NCBI RefSeq assembly: GCF_015644725.1
Contig: NZ_CP064795.1
Coordinates: 3,346,501-3,410,500, forward strand
Source: Salinimonas marina
Lineage (GTDB): Bacteria > Pseudomonadota > Gammaproteobacteria > Enterobacterales > Alteromonadaceae
DNA: 64,000 nucleotides
Direction of reading: 5' to 3'
Under the pieces are notes generated by a model, which was not told the DNA's origin, searched no databases, and was given only the letters and a program-made list of their open reading frames with translations. The position numbers and the translations under genes were made by a program. Shown one piece after another: positions 27,534 to 37,535 of the stretch (the first letter of the stretch is position 1; each line of letters begins with the position of its first letter).

Positions 27534-28598
27534 ATGAAATCGTTGCTGAAGAAAAAGCTGCCGCTTATTGTGGGCCTTGACATAGGCACCCGTCAAATCA
27601 AAGCGGTACTTATAGAAAAAACGGGCGATACCTACACGTTGCAGGGATTTGCATGCGAAGCCATCAACAAAGTCGCATTCAATGAACGAGAAATCCGTGA
27701 CTATGAAGCCGTAAGTCTTGCCTTAAAAAAGGTGCAAAAGGCGCTTAAGACCAAAATCAAGCTGGCCGCCATTGCGGTATCCGGTACGTCGGTCATCAGC
27801 AAAGTGGTTCATATGGAGCCTGACCAGACTGATTTCGAACTCGAAGGTCAGATTGAAATTGAAGCCGACAGTCTGATTCCCTACCCCCTTGATGAAGTCT
27901 ATCTGGATTTTGAGGAACTGGGAACGAGCCAGTCCCACACCGGTAAGGTTGATGTCTTACTGTCGGCCGCGCATAAGGATTTGGTCGATAGTCGCATTAC
28001 GCTGGTCCGGGAAGTCCCGTTAGAGCCCAAGGTGGTGGATATTGAGGGCAATGCGCTGGGTAATGCGCTTGCGGCCTTTTATCCGGCGGCCCCAGAGGAA
28101 CGTGTTTGTTGCATTAATATCGGCGCGTCGTTACTGCAGGTATGTGTGTGGCAGGACCATAAGATTATTTATTCCAAAGAACATAATTTTGGAATGGGTA
28201 TGCTGGTTCAGGATATTTCGGTGATTCAGATGCTTGAGCGAGATGAAGCCGAGCGCCAGTTACTCGACAAAACCTTGCCCGCGACCTGGGAACAGGAAAC
28301 CCTGCCCATTTTTACCGCCAACCTGGTTCAGCAGATGAACCGGGCGCTGCAAATGTACGTCAGCACAACCCATGCCCAGCGCCCTGAAAAACTATTGCTT
28401 GCCGGTGGCGGCGCTACCCTGCCCCCCCTGGTTGAAGCACTTAAGCAGGATCTGGGACTGGACATTGAATTGTTTGACCCCTTCGCCGCTATGTCTATCA
28501 ACGACAAACTGGACCGTCAACGGTTGTCAGAAGTGTCACCCCAGCTGGCTATTGCTGCCGGTCTGGCCAGCCGGAGTTTTGATCCATGGCACATATAA
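27534..28598 (+). CDS. pilM: Type IV pilus assembly protein PilM
   Basis: This 354-residue cytoplasmic protein has an actin-like (FtsA/SHS2) fold. The phosphate-1 motif VGLDIGTRQIKAVLIE and a C-terminal ATP motif LLLAGGGATLPPL are present. It binds the N-terminal INLLPWR tail of PilN and links the inner-membrane alignment complex to the motor. The ATG at 27534 gives the standard N-terminus; a TTG at 27501 would add 11 residues. It overlaps pilN by 13 bases. Confidence 0.95.
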   Translation: MKSLLKKKLPLIVGLDIGTRQIKAVLIEKTGDTYTLQGFACEAINKVAFNEREIRDYEAVSLALKKVQKALKTKIKLAAIAVSGTSVISKVVHMEPDQTDFELEGQIEIEADSLIPYPLDEVYLDFEELGTSQSHTGKVDVLLSAAHKDLVDSRITLVREVPLEPKVVDIEGNALGNALAAFYPAAPEERVCCINIGASLLQVCVWQDHKIIYSKEHNFGMGMLVQDISVIQMLERDEAERQLLDKTLPATWEQETLPIFTANLVQQMNRALQMYVSTTHAQRPEKLLLAGGGATLPPLVEALKQDLGLDIELFDPFAAMSINDKLDRQRLSEVSPQLAIAAGLASRSFDPWHI

Positions 28599-29176
28599 AT
28601 CTGCTCCCCTGGCGCGAACAGGCGCGTCAGCAGCAAAAACAAAATTACCTTGGAATGCTGGGATTAGTGGCAATGATTGTCGGCCTGGTGTTTTATCTGA
28701 TTGGCATGGCCATTGAGCAGCAAACTGATCATCAGAATATGCGCAATAGTTATTTGCAGCAGGAAATCGGCAAGCTGGACGCCCAGATTGCAAAAATTCA
28801 GAAAATCAAAGAAAGCAAAAACGCCATCGAGCAGCGCATGGCACTTATTGGCCAGTTACAAATTAGCCGAAATGTGGCGCCCAAAGTTTTTGACGAGCTG
28901 GCCCGCATTGTACCGGCGGGGGTGACTTTTAAAACGCTGAATCGGACCGGTAACCTGATTACTATTGAAGGTATCAGTGATTCAAACAACCGCTTGTCGG
29001 ATTTTATGCGGCGCCTGGAGCGTTCAGAGGTATTTTCAGCCGGCGACCTGTCATCCATTGTGGCTGACACCACCGCCGCGGATGCCATGAGCGGCTTCAA
29101 GCTGACCTTTTTTATCAGTCCTGAGATTGCTCCGGTAACGGCTAAGGAAAATGCTCAGCAGGAGAGCGCGCCATGA
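28586..29176 (+). CDS. pilN: Type IV pilus assembly protein PilN
   Basis: This 196-residue inner-membrane protein starts with the PilM-binding tail INLLPWREQARQQQK. One membrane helix follows (about 28-48), then a coiled coil and a ferredoxin-like periplasmic domain. It pairs with PilO in the alignment subcomplex. The gene overlaps pilM and shares ATGA with pilO. Confidence 0.95.
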   Translation: MAHINLLPWREQARQQQKQNYLGMLGLVAMIVGLVFYLIGMAIEQQTDHQNMRNSYLQQEIGKLDAQIAKIQKIKESKNAIEQRMALIGQLQISRNVAPKVFDELARIVPAGVTFKTLNRTGNLITIEGISDSNNRLSDFMRRLERSEVFSAGDLSSIVADTTAADAMSGFKLTFFISPEIAPVTAKENAQQESAP

Positions 29177-29790
29177 AGTTTAATGTTGCTAAGTTAAAAG
29201 AGCTCAATGAACTTGATTTTGAGCAGGTCGCGGTCTGGCCAAAAGAAGTTAAAATCGTGGTGGCTGTATTTGTGGCCATCGTGATCGCCGGCTTGAGCTA
29301 CTGGTTTATTGTAAAGCCAAAGCTGCCGGTACTCGAGCAAGCCCAGCGCCAGGAAGCCGAACTGAAGCTACAGTTTGAAGCCAAATACCGAATTGCCGTC
29401 AATCTGGAAGCCTATAAAGAACAGCTGATGAAAATCCAAAAAGACTTTTCATCTATGCTACGTTCGCTACCCACTAGTAATGAAACCCCGGGGTTGCTGG
29501 ATGATATTACTTATGTGGGCACCTCGTCAGGACTGACGTTTAAGTTATTGAACTGGCAAAACGAGGTTCCCAAAGAATTTTACACCGAATTACCTATAGA
29601 AATGGAAGTCAGTGGCGGCTATCATCATTTTGGTCACTTTGTATCGAAAGTTGCTGATTTGCCAAGAATTGTTACTTTGCATGATTTTTCTATCGAACAA
29701 GACAATAAACGCTTACATCTGAAATTACAGGCACGGACTTACCGTACAGCACTTACCGAGGATCAGCAGGAGGCACAAGATGCGCAGTAA
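29173..29790 (+). CDS. pilO: Type IV pilus assembly protein PilO
   Basis: This 205-residue protein has a short cytoplasmic tail, one membrane helix (about 32-52), a coiled coil (about 55-100) and a periplasmic ferredoxin-like domain with FKLLNWQNEVPKEFYTELP. It forms a heterodimer with PilN and contacts PilP. Start overlaps the pilN stop, and the end overlaps the pilP start by 11 bases. Confidence 0.95.
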   Translation: MKFNVAKLKELNELDFEQVAVWPKEVKIVVAVFVAIVIAGLSYWFIVKPKLPVLEQAQRQEAELKLQFEAKYRIAVNLEAYKEQLMKIQKDFSSMLRSLPTSNETPGLLDDITYVGTSSGLTFKLLNWQNEVPKEFYTELPIEMEVSGGYHHFGHFVSKVADLPRIVTLHDFSIEQDNKRLHLKLQARTYRTALTEDQQEAQDAQ

Positions 29791-30322
29791 ACTGTGGGTA
29801 GTGATTACCGCCACCGGCTTGTTAAGTGCCTGTTCGCCAAAGCTGGATGATTTGTCGGCTTACACCGCACAAATAAAACAGAACACCCGGGTTCAGGTTG
29901 AACCATATCCCGAGTTTTCTTCGCAACCAGCGTTTGCCTATGAGGAGGCTGATCGGCGTAGTCCATTTGTACGACCTACCGATCGAAGCGAGCCATTGGT
30001 AACCCAGGCACAGACAAATTGCTTGCAACCCGACTACGATCGTCGCAAAGAAACCCTCGAACAATATGGGTTGGATGCATTGATCTACACCGGCAGTTTT
30101 AAAAGCCGTGGCACTCAGTGGGTGTTGTTTAAGGCCACTGATGGCAGTTTGTTGAAAGCCAAACGGGGCAGCAGGATTGGGCTGTTCTATGGAAAGATAA
30201 AAAAAATAGGTCGGGAGGAAGTCAAGATCGAACAGCTTCTTCCAGACGGCGCAGGTTGTTGGCAGCGTGAGGAAACGACTCTCACCCTGGCCACAACTGT
30301 AGGAGAAAATAATAATGTCTAA
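29780..30322 (+). CDS. pilP: Type IV pilus lipoprotein PilP
   Basis: This 180-residue lipoprotein has a signal peptide with lipobox LLSAC (Cys about residue 18). A disordered linker leads to a C-terminal beta-sandwich with GRIGLFYGKIKKIGREEVKI-like homology (seen as KRGSRIGLFYGKI). It joins PilNO to the secretin PilQ. It overlaps pilQ by 8 bases. Confidence 0.93.
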   Translation: MRSKLWVVITATGLLSACSPKLDDLSAYTAQIKQNTRVQVEPYPEFSSQPAFAYEEADRRSPFVRPTDRSEPLVTQAQTNCLQPDYDRRKETLEQYGLDALIYTGSFKSRGTQWVLFKATDGSLLKAKRGSRIGLFYGKIKKIGREEVKIEQLLPDGAGCWQREETTLTLATTVGENNNV

Positions 30323-32084
30323 GCGAGTCCCCATGCACCGTTCTTTATTCACTTATCGCCCTGCCTTCAAATTGCAAAGCTGTGTGCTGGCGCTGGCGCT
30401 GATACTTCCCGGTATGTCCACCGCCATCGCGCAGGAGGAGCCGGTATTGTTGGATCCTTATGAGCAATCCCAGAATGGCTTTAACAATGTATTGACCAAC
30501 ATAGATTTTACCCGCGGCAAAGACAATACCGCGGTGACGACGTTGCGTTTTGAAAAAGCCGGTGTGAAGCCGCAGCTGATCGAAGCTCAGGGGCAGCTTA
30601 CGGTGACACTGCCCGGGGTGAAGCTTGACGACGAGCAATTTGTGGCCCTGGATGTCACTCAGTTTGGTACACCGGTCACGCAGATTGAAAGCTTTCAGGA
30701 CGATACCGCTACCCGGCTGGTTATTGATTATGTCGATCGGGTCGTGGCCCGCCACCAGATGACGGATGAAGGCTTACGGCTTGAAATTAAAGCCATGAGC
30801 GAAGAACAACAGGAAGAGCTGGACAGCCAGACCAAGTATACCGGCAAACCGATTTCCCTGGATTTTCAGGATGTACCGGTGCGTCAGGTATTGCAGATTA
30901 TTGCTCAGGTCAATGATTTTAACCTGGTGACCACCGATACGGTTACCGGCAATGTGACGATTCAATTATCCGGCGTACCCTGGGATCAGGCGCTGGAAAT
31001 GATTCTGAAAATTAAGGGCCTGGATAAACGGCTGGAAGGCAACATCTTGTTGGTCGCCCCGGCTGAAGAACTCACGGCCCGGGAAACCCAGTTACTACAA
31101 TCGAAAAAACAAGTGTCTGATTTAGCACCGCTGACCACCGCCAATATAACCGTTAATTACGCTAAGGCGCAGGCCATGGCGGTTATCTTAAAGTCTCAGG
31201 ATGGCGGCATTTTGAGTGAGCGGGGCTCGGTCAGCGTCGATGAGCGCACCAATACGCTGTTATTGCGCGACACTCAGGCTTCTATCGATGAAGCCCGCAG
31301 CACTATAGAAGCGTTAGATATCCCGGTAAAACAGGTGTTAATCGAATCGCGCATGGTGACGGTACGTGACAACGTGGGCGAAGAGCTTGGCGTGCGCTGG
31401 GGAGTGACCGAACGTGATGGTGACTTTACCGTATCCGGATCATCGAATGCGGCGGATATTGCAGCAGGCGGTGTGGTGCCGGCGGTCGATAACCGTATGA
31501 ATGTGTCATTACCGGTCACCAGCCCCGCTGGCCGGATCGGGTTTCAGGTCGCCAGTCTGCTCGATGGCACCATTCTGGATTTAGAGTTATCCGCCCTGGA
31601 GTCTGAAAACAAAGGTGAAATTATTGCCAGCCCGCGGATTACGGTAGCTAACCAGCAGGAAGCTTATATCGAGCAGGGTACCGAAATTCCTTATGTGCAG
31701 GCCACCTCCTCTGGTGCCACCTCAGTGGAATTCAAAAAAGCGGTACTCAGCTTAAAAGTAACGCCGCACATTACCCCCGACAACCGGGTTATACTGGATC
31801 TGGTCGTGACTCAGGACACCCGTGGTGAAACGGTATCAACCTCAACCGGCCCCGCCGTCGCCATTGATACCCAGGAGATCAAAACCCAAGTTTTGGTCGA
31901 AAATGGCGAAACCGTAGTGCTGGGGGGTATTTTCCAGCAACTTAATACCGACGATACATCTAAAGTGCCCTTGTTCGGGGATTTGCCGGTGGTAGGCCGT
32001 TTGTTCAAAAAAACCTCAACCGTGTATCAAAAACGCGAATTGCTAATCTTTGTGACGCCAAAAATCGTAACAGAAAGACTCTGA
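30315..32084 (+). CDS. pilQ: Type IV pilus secretin PilQ
   Basis: This 589-residue outer-membrane secretin has a signal peptide (to about residue 40, STAIAQ), one AMIN domain (about 55-155), a secretin/TonB short N-terminal domain (about 175-250, ISLDFQDVPVRQVLQIIAQ), an N1 domain, and the secretin barrel with VPLFGDLPVVGRLFK near the end. Many PilQ proteins are about 700 residues with two AMIN domains; this is a compact form. A terminator follows. Confidence 0.95.
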   Translation: MSKRVPMHRSLFTYRPAFKLQSCVLALALILPGMSTAIAQEEPVLLDPYEQSQNGFNNVLTNIDFTRGKDNTAVTTLRFEKAGVKPQLIEAQGQLTVTLPGVKLDDEQFVALDVTQFGTPVTQIESFQDDTATRLVIDYVDRVVARHQMTDEGLRLEIKAMSEEQQEELDSQTKYTGKPISLDFQDVPVRQVLQIIAQVNDFNLVTTDTVTGNVTIQLSGVPWDQALEMILKIKGLDKRLEGNILLVAPAEELTARETQLLQSKKQVSDLAPLTTANITVNYAKAQAMAVILKSQDGGILSERGSVSVDERTNTLLLRDTQASIDEARSTIEALDIPVKQVLIESRMVTVRDNVGEELGVRWGVTERDGDFTVSGSSNAADIAAGGVVPAVDNRMNVSLPVTSPAGRIGFQVASLLDGTILDLELSALESENKGEIIASPRITVANQQEAYIEQGTEIPYVQATSSGATSVEFKKAVLSLKVTPHITPDNRVILDLVVTQDTRGETVSTSTGPAVAIDTQEIKTQVLVENGETVVLGGIFQQLNTDDTSKVPLFGDLPVVGRLFKKTSTVYQKRELLIFVTPKIVTERL

Positions 32085-32100
32085 TGCCCGGATAGTCGAC

Positions 32101-32127
32101 AAAAAGGCACCTTATGGGTGCCTTTTT
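32101..32127 (+). terminator. Rho-independent terminator of pilMNOPQ
   Basis: GGCACC (32106-32111) pairs with GGTGCC (32117-32122), extended by A5/T5, and five T follow. It is 17 bases past the pilQ stop. Confidence 0.92.
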
Positions 32128-32189
32128 ACTGTTTAACTTGCTGTAAAAACATATATTTACACAACTGTCGATTAAAACCGCAACAAAAC

Positions 32190-32219
32190 TTGCATCGTCA
32201 GGGATGAAACTGAGATAAT
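32190..32219 (+). promoter_or_regulatory. Candidate promoter of aroK-aroB
   Basis: TTGCAT (32190-32195) and GATAAT (32214-32219) are 18 bases apart, about 135 bases upstream of aroK. A hairpin (32255-32262 with 32274-32281, GTGCTTAT/ATAAGCAC) lies in the leader. Confidence 0.5.
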
Positions 32220-32353
32220 CCCGCTCTCGAAATTTTAGCGAGGTTCTAGGAGTGGTGCTTATTTAGTAAGTCTATAAGCACACATAAATGGGTGGGCAAA
32301 GCAGGCGAGAGAGCACTACCCTTAACATAATGAAAGTTGTGATATAAGCAAAT

Positions 32354-32872
32354 ATGGCTGAGAAACGTAATATCTTTTTGGTTGGCCCTATGGGCGCAGG
32401 CAAAAGTACCATTGGCAGACACCTGGCAGACGAACTTCACCTGGATTTTTTCGATTCCGATCAGGAAATCGAGCGCCGCACCGGGGCTGATATCGCCTGG
32501 ATCTTCGATTTGGAAGGTGAAGAAGGCTTTCGTAAGCGTGAAGAAAACGTGATTTATGATCTGACCGACAAACAAGGTATTGTGCTTGCCACTGGCGGCG
32601 GTTCGGTCATGAATAAAGCCGTACGCAATCGACTGTCGGCCCGCGGTATTGTTGTTTACCTGCAAACCACCATCGACAAACAAGTTGCCCGTACCCAGCG
32701 CGACAAGCGCCGTCCGTTGCTACAAAATGGCGAGCCTGAAGCGGTGCTGCGCGAGCTGGCTGATATTCGTAATCCACTGTACGAAGAAGTGGCTGACTAT
32801 GTCATTGATACCGATGACCAGTCTGCACGTGCGGTTGCAAATCAAATTATCAGCAAAATTGGTCAGTTTTAA
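32354..32872 (+). CDS. aroK: Shikimate kinase
   Basis: This 172-residue enzyme phosphorylates shikimate. The P-loop is [11 protein letters not shown], shikimate-binding [11 protein letters not shown] follows, then the GGG motif ATGGGSVM and the lid RDKRRPLL. It opens the aroK-aroB-damX-dam order conserved in gammaproteobacteria, 18 bases before aroB. Confidence 0.97.
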   Translation: MAEKRNIFLVGPMGAGKSTIGRHLADELHLDFFDSDQEIERRTGADIAWIFDLEGEEGFRKREENVIYDLTDKQGIVLATGGGSVMNKAVRNRLSARGIVVYLQTTIDKQVARTQRDKRRPLLQNGEPEAVLRELADIRNPLYEEVADYVIDTDDQSARAVANQIISKIGQF

Positions 32873-32890
32873 ATAACAGGAGATACGCTC

Positions 32891-33958
32891 ATGTCAACGC
32901 TGACGGTGAATCTCAACGAGCGTAGTTATCCTATCTACACAAAAGCCGGTCTGCTCACGCAGGCTGGCTTTTTTGTGCCCTATATAAAAGGTCCGCTCGC
33001 CGTCATTGTCACCAACCATACCATCGCGCCCCTGTATCTGCAGCAGGCCATTGCTGCCTGCGGTGATAAACAGGTAGCCACCATTGTGATTGACGACGGT
33101 GAGCAGTACAAATCATTGGCGCAGTTTGAGTTGGTGATGACCGAATTGCTGAACATGAATGCGGCACGGGACACCACCCTGATCGCTCTGGGTGGCGGGG
33201 TCATCGGCGATTTGTGTGGTTTTGTCGCGGCGACCTATCAGCGCGGCGTACCATTTATTCAGGTGCCCACCACCTTGCTGGCCCAGGTCGACTCGTCGGT
33301 GGGTGGAAAAACGGCGGTAAATCATCCGCTGGGCAAGAATATGATCGGGGCGTTTTATCAACCGGTATTGGTGGCCATTGATTTAGCCACCCTACTGACT
33401 CTTCCGGCCCGGGAATTTGCCGCCGGGATGGCGGAGGTCATCAAATATGGCATTATCTACGATGAGGCTTTTTTCAGCTGGCTTGAAGACCATTGCGAAG
33501 CCTTAAAAGCCTTAGAGACTGACACACTGGCTTACGCGATTGAACGATGCTGTGCGATTAAAGCCGACGTGGTGGCCCAGGATGAGCGCGAAGGCGGAAT
33601 TCGGGCGATTTTGAATCTTGGGCATACCTTTGGTCACGCCATAGAAGCAGAACAGGGCTACGGTAACTGGTTGCACGGCGAAGCAGTCGCAGCAGGAATG
33701 GTGCTGGCCTGTCAGGCAGCACAGCAACTGGGCTGGCAAACCCCGGAACAGGTACAGCGCATCATCACCCTGTTGCAGGCCTTCGATCTTCCTGTGCAGG
33801 GCCCCGCTGAGATGGATTATGCCACCTATATGCCGCATATGCGGCGTGACAAAAAAGTCGAAGCAGGTAATATTCGATTTGTGTTGCCAAAAGGGATTGG
33901 ACGAGCGGTGGTCACCAAAGAGGTCAGTGACACGCTGTTACATACTCTATTAGATTAA
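32891..33958 (+). CDS. aroB: 3-dehydroquinate synthase
   Basis: This 355-residue NAD+- and metal-dependent enzyme makes 3-dehydroquinate from [29 protein letters not shown] and the metal-binding His residues in [12 protein letters not shown] and [12 protein letters not shown] are all present. A good AGGAG ribosome site precedes the ATG. damX starts 63 bases on. Confidence 0.97.
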   Translation: MSTLTVNLNERSYPIYTKAGLLTQAGFFVPYIKGPLAVIVTNHTIAPLYLQQAIAACGDKQVATIVIDDGEQYKSLAQFELVMTELLNMNAARDTTLIALGGGVIGDLCGFVAATYQRGVPFIQVPTTLLAQVDSSVGGKTAVNHPLGKNMIGAFYQPVLVAIDLATLLTLPAREFAAGMAEVIKYGIIYDEAFFSWLEDHCEALKALETDTLAYAIERCCAIKADVVAQDEREGGIRAILNLGHTFGHAIEAEQGYGNWLHGEAVAAGMVLACQAAQQLGWQTPEQVQRIITLLQAFDLPVQGPAEMDYATYMPHMRRDKKVEAGNIRFVLPKGIGRAVVTKEVSDTLLHTLLD

Positions 33959-34021
33959 CAAAACCCCGGTTTCCGGTCGGTGCCTAATCCGGAACGGTCG
34001 GGGATAATCAAGGATGCGCGC

Positions 34022-35577
34022 ATGCACTCACCTTTGCATGAACGACTGGAGTATTTGGTCAATTATTCATCACAACTGATTTTTGTCAGCGGTGACTCTA
34101 TTGCCCAGCAGCAAAAAAATCTCGAAGCCTTTGTGTTTAATCAACACGACGACACTGAGATTGCGTATCTTACCGCCGCCCCCGACCTGGAGCTTTCTGA
34201 TTATCGCCGGCAGTTGTGTCGCCAGTTACTAGGCCAGCAGGTGGGCAGTTACGTGCGCCCGTTAAATGAATTACTGGCGGATTTGAACAGCCACCAGGGC
34301 CCCATCCTAATCACCATCACCCAGTCTGAAAACCTGCCCGATACCTTGTTGCAGGAATTGTGGGATTTGGTCTTACAAAGCCGCTTTGCCGGCAATCAAC
34401 AGCACTTGAATGTGTTGCTCTTCGGGCAGTCAGCATGGGCCGAAAACGCCAAGCACTGGTTGCCGGCGAAAAACTCGGATACGCCACTTTTGATTAGCAG
34501 CCAGTCAGTGATGGCCAAACAGGCAGGGTCCGAGTTAGATCAGCTTATCCATCAACGCCGGCAGGCTTTTGAGCAGCATTTGATTGAGCGTCAGCAAGCC
34601 TATCCCAGCGCTTCGGCAAACCGGTTAAAATCACCGTGGCTGTGGGCCAGCGCGGTGGTGGTCTTTTTATTGTGTTTTTCGGCAATGGTGGTCTGGCAAT
34701 ATGGCGAGCATATCGAAGACCTGTTTGCGCCTATTAAAGCGCCTCCTGATGATGCGACGGTGCCGGCCCCCGGTTCGGCTTATCCGCAGCTAGACAGTAG
34801 CGCCCCTTCCGCGCCAGAGGATAGCGGCTTAAGCCCCGCCGCAGCGGATTTATCCAGCCCGGTGGCCAGTGAGTCTGACCGCCCCGATACCCCGCTTAAC
34901 AATGCCTCCCTGGCTATCAGCACTGGCAGCGGCACCGGCAACGAGCCTGAGGCGCCAATCAATACGCCGGCAAATGAGCGGGTGGCCTCTTGGGCAGCAC
35001 AAGTAGCAGCCTGGGATGAAGTGACGCCGACGGAACCTACGCCGACAGATACCAAAGATCTCCAGGCCATTGACAATAAGAAGCAGGCTTCGTCACAAAC
35101 AGCTAAAACACTCACTCCGCCATCCGGACTGTCTGAGTCGGCCATAGCAAACCCCGCTGACAATGCCGAAACCGAGTCAGATGCGGCGCCTCAGCTGGCC
35201 CCCAGTGGGTGAAGCAGGCACAAGTACTGGTTCAACAGTTCAACAGCACGCCTGCCGCCGTTCCTTCCGAGCTGGATAACGCCCGGTTACAGGCCTTATT
35301 GACGCCGGATGACTTTGTGTTGCAGCTGGCAGGCCTTAAGGATGAAGCATTACTGCGAAATTTTGTGAGTGATTATAATCTGGATGACAAAGTGTGGATT
35401 TACCAAACTCAGCGTTACGGGGGCGACTGGCATGTGCTCTTGTTTCGTCAGCCTTTTGCTTCTGCGGCAGAAGCACGCCGGGCCATGGCGTTGCTTCCTG
35501 ATTTTCCACGTAAAAATCAGGCTTTTGTAAAATCTGCCACTCAGGTACTACAAGAGATTACTCTTAATTCTTTGTAA
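34022..35577 (+). pseudogene. damX: Cell-division SPOR-domain protein DamX, frameshifted
   Basis: Two frames form one DamX-type protein of about 518 residues. The first (from the ATG at 34022, AAGGA seven bases before) has an N-terminal AAA-like region (about 1-195), a membrane helix (LWASAVVVFLLCFSAMVV) and a Pro/Ala/Ser/Thr-rich linker. It hits a stop at 35210-35212. The second frame continues with KQAQVLVQQF and the SPOR domain (FVLQLAGLKDEALLRNFV, then WHVLLFRQPFAS). Adding one C to the run at 35199-35203 joins them as QLAPQWVKQAQ. SPOR domains bind denuded glycan at the division septum. As written the protein would lose its SPOR domain. Confidence 0.88.
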
Positions 35578-35766
35578 TTACTTATTTTGCAACGATTTTC
35601 TGGTTTTTTGATTGTATCTTGATGTTTATTTCGTCGAATTTCTGTATCTTTAGATGAATTTTTAACGACGTTACCGCCAAACTATCTGATCAAAACGAGG
35701 TAGTCTTTGGTATATATTCCTACTTTTATATATCTTTTACTACCGCCGTAGATAATCATCTTCACG

Positions 35767-37209
35767 ATGTTATTACATCAGGATACGCTTCGGCCGTTGG
35801 ATTACCTGAATAAAGTCATGCACAACTACTCTCAACTTTCGATAGCACCGAGTAAATTACAGTATGCCATACTCGGCATTCTGACATTGCTTATCATTGT
35901 CGGCTCAGTGTGGGTATTACCGGTGGCCCAAGATCCCAGTATCCCCTCTTCCGGTTTTTTAGGTATGTATGGCAGCGCGGTGTTTCTACTTGAGCTCATT
36001 TCCGCAATTTTGTTGTATGCGCATTTCCGGCAAACTGGTTTAGTAACCTACGCGTGGCTGAGCATGGCTTATTTATGGGTGGTCTTGCTGTCGCCCTTTC
36101 AAATTGCGTTACTCACCGATAGTTTAAGCCAATTTTCTTTAGTGACCGCCACCAATGGTGATGCGGCATGGCTTTGGGTCGCCTGGCATCTGGGTTTCCC
36201 TTTGTTTATTGCCGCTGCGATGATGATGGACGACGACTATCCCATCGTGACGCAGAAACTCAATACCTGGAGCTATTCGCTGTTTGGTATTGGCATAGGC
36301 TTCGCTGTACTGTTACTGATCGCGACATTAAATACCTGGCTTTCATTACCTTCATTGGTGCTACCGGGGCGCGACTTTTCTGATAGCCTATCTTTGCTGT
36401 ACGGCCCGGCGGTAATGTTTTGTTGTGCATTTGCGCTAACAATCGTAGTTGTGAAAGGAAAATTCAGAAATGCCATCTATTCCTGGCTGGCCCTTGCTTT
36501 AGTGGCCGCACTTTGCGAAAGCATCGTTATGATCTACTCAGGTTCGCGTTTTAGCTATGGCTGGTACGCGGCCCGAGCGCTGAGCATGGTCTCATCTTGT
36601 GCGGTGGTTATCGCCTTACTGATCGAAAACATTCAGTTGCAACACAAGGTTGTTGAACAAAATGCCACCTTAAAACGCATGGCCACCATGGATGAGCTGT
36701 CAGGACTGGCGAACCGCCGTGAGTTGGATGAGCGCATACAAACCGAAATTCAGCGCGCCATGCGTGAGCGTACCCCAATCAGCATGATTTTAGCTGATAT
36801 CGACAAATTCAAACAATTTAATGATAATTACGGACATATTGTCGGCGATCTTTGTTTGAAGCATGTGGCCGGATGCTTACAGCGCAATATCTTACGCCAC
36901 ACCGATTTGGCAGCGCGCTATGGCGGCGAAGAATTTGCAATTTTGCTACCTAATACTACCGAGAACGATGCGGCGGATTTGGCAGAGCATGTGCGCAAGA
37001 CCATTGCCTATTCGCCCATTGTGCTGGAGTCAGGAAAAATAGTGACGGTTACCGCCAGCTTTGGGGTGGCCACCCTCACCCCTAATTCGGCCAGCGACGC
37101 TACCGAGCTGGTTCGCACCGCAGACGGCGCGTTATATCAGGCCAAAGCCTGCGGCCGAAACTGTGTCCAACGCCCGCCCCCAGCTGGCATCATCAGCGAG
37201 ATGAACTAG
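35767..37209 (+). CDS. Diguanylate cyclase with an eight-helix membrane sensor (MASE4-like)
   Basis: This 480-residue protein has about eight membrane helices (about 30-300), ending in YGWYAARALSMVSSCAVV, which suggests a MASE4-like sensor, then a GGDEF domain (about 315-470). The active site is intact, RYGGEEFAILLP, and an RHTD inhibitory site lies five residues before GGEEF, so it should make cyclic di-GMP from GTP with product inhibition. It sits between damX and dam, which are neighbours in E. coli, so it was inserted or retained here. The signal is unknown. Confidence 0.88.
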   Translation: MLLHQDTLRPLDYLNKVMHNYSQLSIAPSKLQYAILGILTLLIIVGSVWVLPVAQDPSIPSSGFLGMYGSAVFLLELISAILLYAHFRQTGLVTYAWLSMAYLWVVLLSPFQIALLTDSLSQFSLVTATNGDAAWLWVAWHLGFPLFIAAAMMMDDDYPIVTQKLNTWSYSLFGIGIGFAVLLLIATLNTWLSLPSLVLPGRDFSDSLSLLYGPAVMFCCAFALTIVVVKGKFRNAIYSWLALALVAALCESIVMIYSGSRFSYGWYAARALSMVSSCAVVIALLIENIQLQHKVVEQNATLKRMATMDELSGLANRRELDERIQTEIQRAMRERTPISMILADIDKFKQFNDNYGHIVGDLCLKHVAGCLQRNILRHTDLAARYGGEEFAILLPNTTENDAADLAEHVRKTIAYSPIVLESGKIVTVTASFGVATLTPNSASDATELVRTADGALYQAKACGRNCVQRPPPAGIISEMN

Positions 37210-37370
37210 AGCAAAAAGTCAGCCAGAATACTCGCTTCCTGCGTAACGGAACCTCAGTAAAATCTATCAAAGACTAAACCGGCTGGTGAAATAGTGCCTC
37301 TTTGTCTACCCACTGGGTGGCAAAATTGTTGGCAAATGGCTAACTATTGTCACGCTAAAGACTTTTGCTG

Positions 37371-37399
37371 TTGTCGCGATCGTGGATGCCGGATACAAT
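37371..37399 (+). promoter_or_regulatory. Candidate promoter of dam with an internal GATC site
   Basis: TTGTCG (37371-37376) and TACAAT (37394-37399) are 17 bases apart. The spacer contains GATC (in CGCGATCGTGG) and another GATC lies just before the dam ATG. The rest of the 325-base gap between the cyclase and dam shows nothing else. Confidence 0.5.
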
Positions 37400-37535
37400 C
37401 ACCCTTTAGTGGGTATTGTGTTGGTCTGCTCTGTCTGACTTTAGAAGCGCTACACCTTTCAGATAACATCAGTACATTAGCTACTGGCAGCAAGTAAACA
37501 GCGGCTTTGACTGCGTGTAGGTATTTTCGATCACC

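Noticed and set aside
30315..32084. Compact PilQ as a truncated gene
   Set aside because: Signal peptide, AMIN, N-domains and full secretin barrel are all present, and the operon is intact; it is a shorter natural form.
37294..37497. 67-codon plus-strand frame between the cyclase and dam
   Set aside because: Cys-rich sequence without family pattern, and it overlaps the likely dam promoter.
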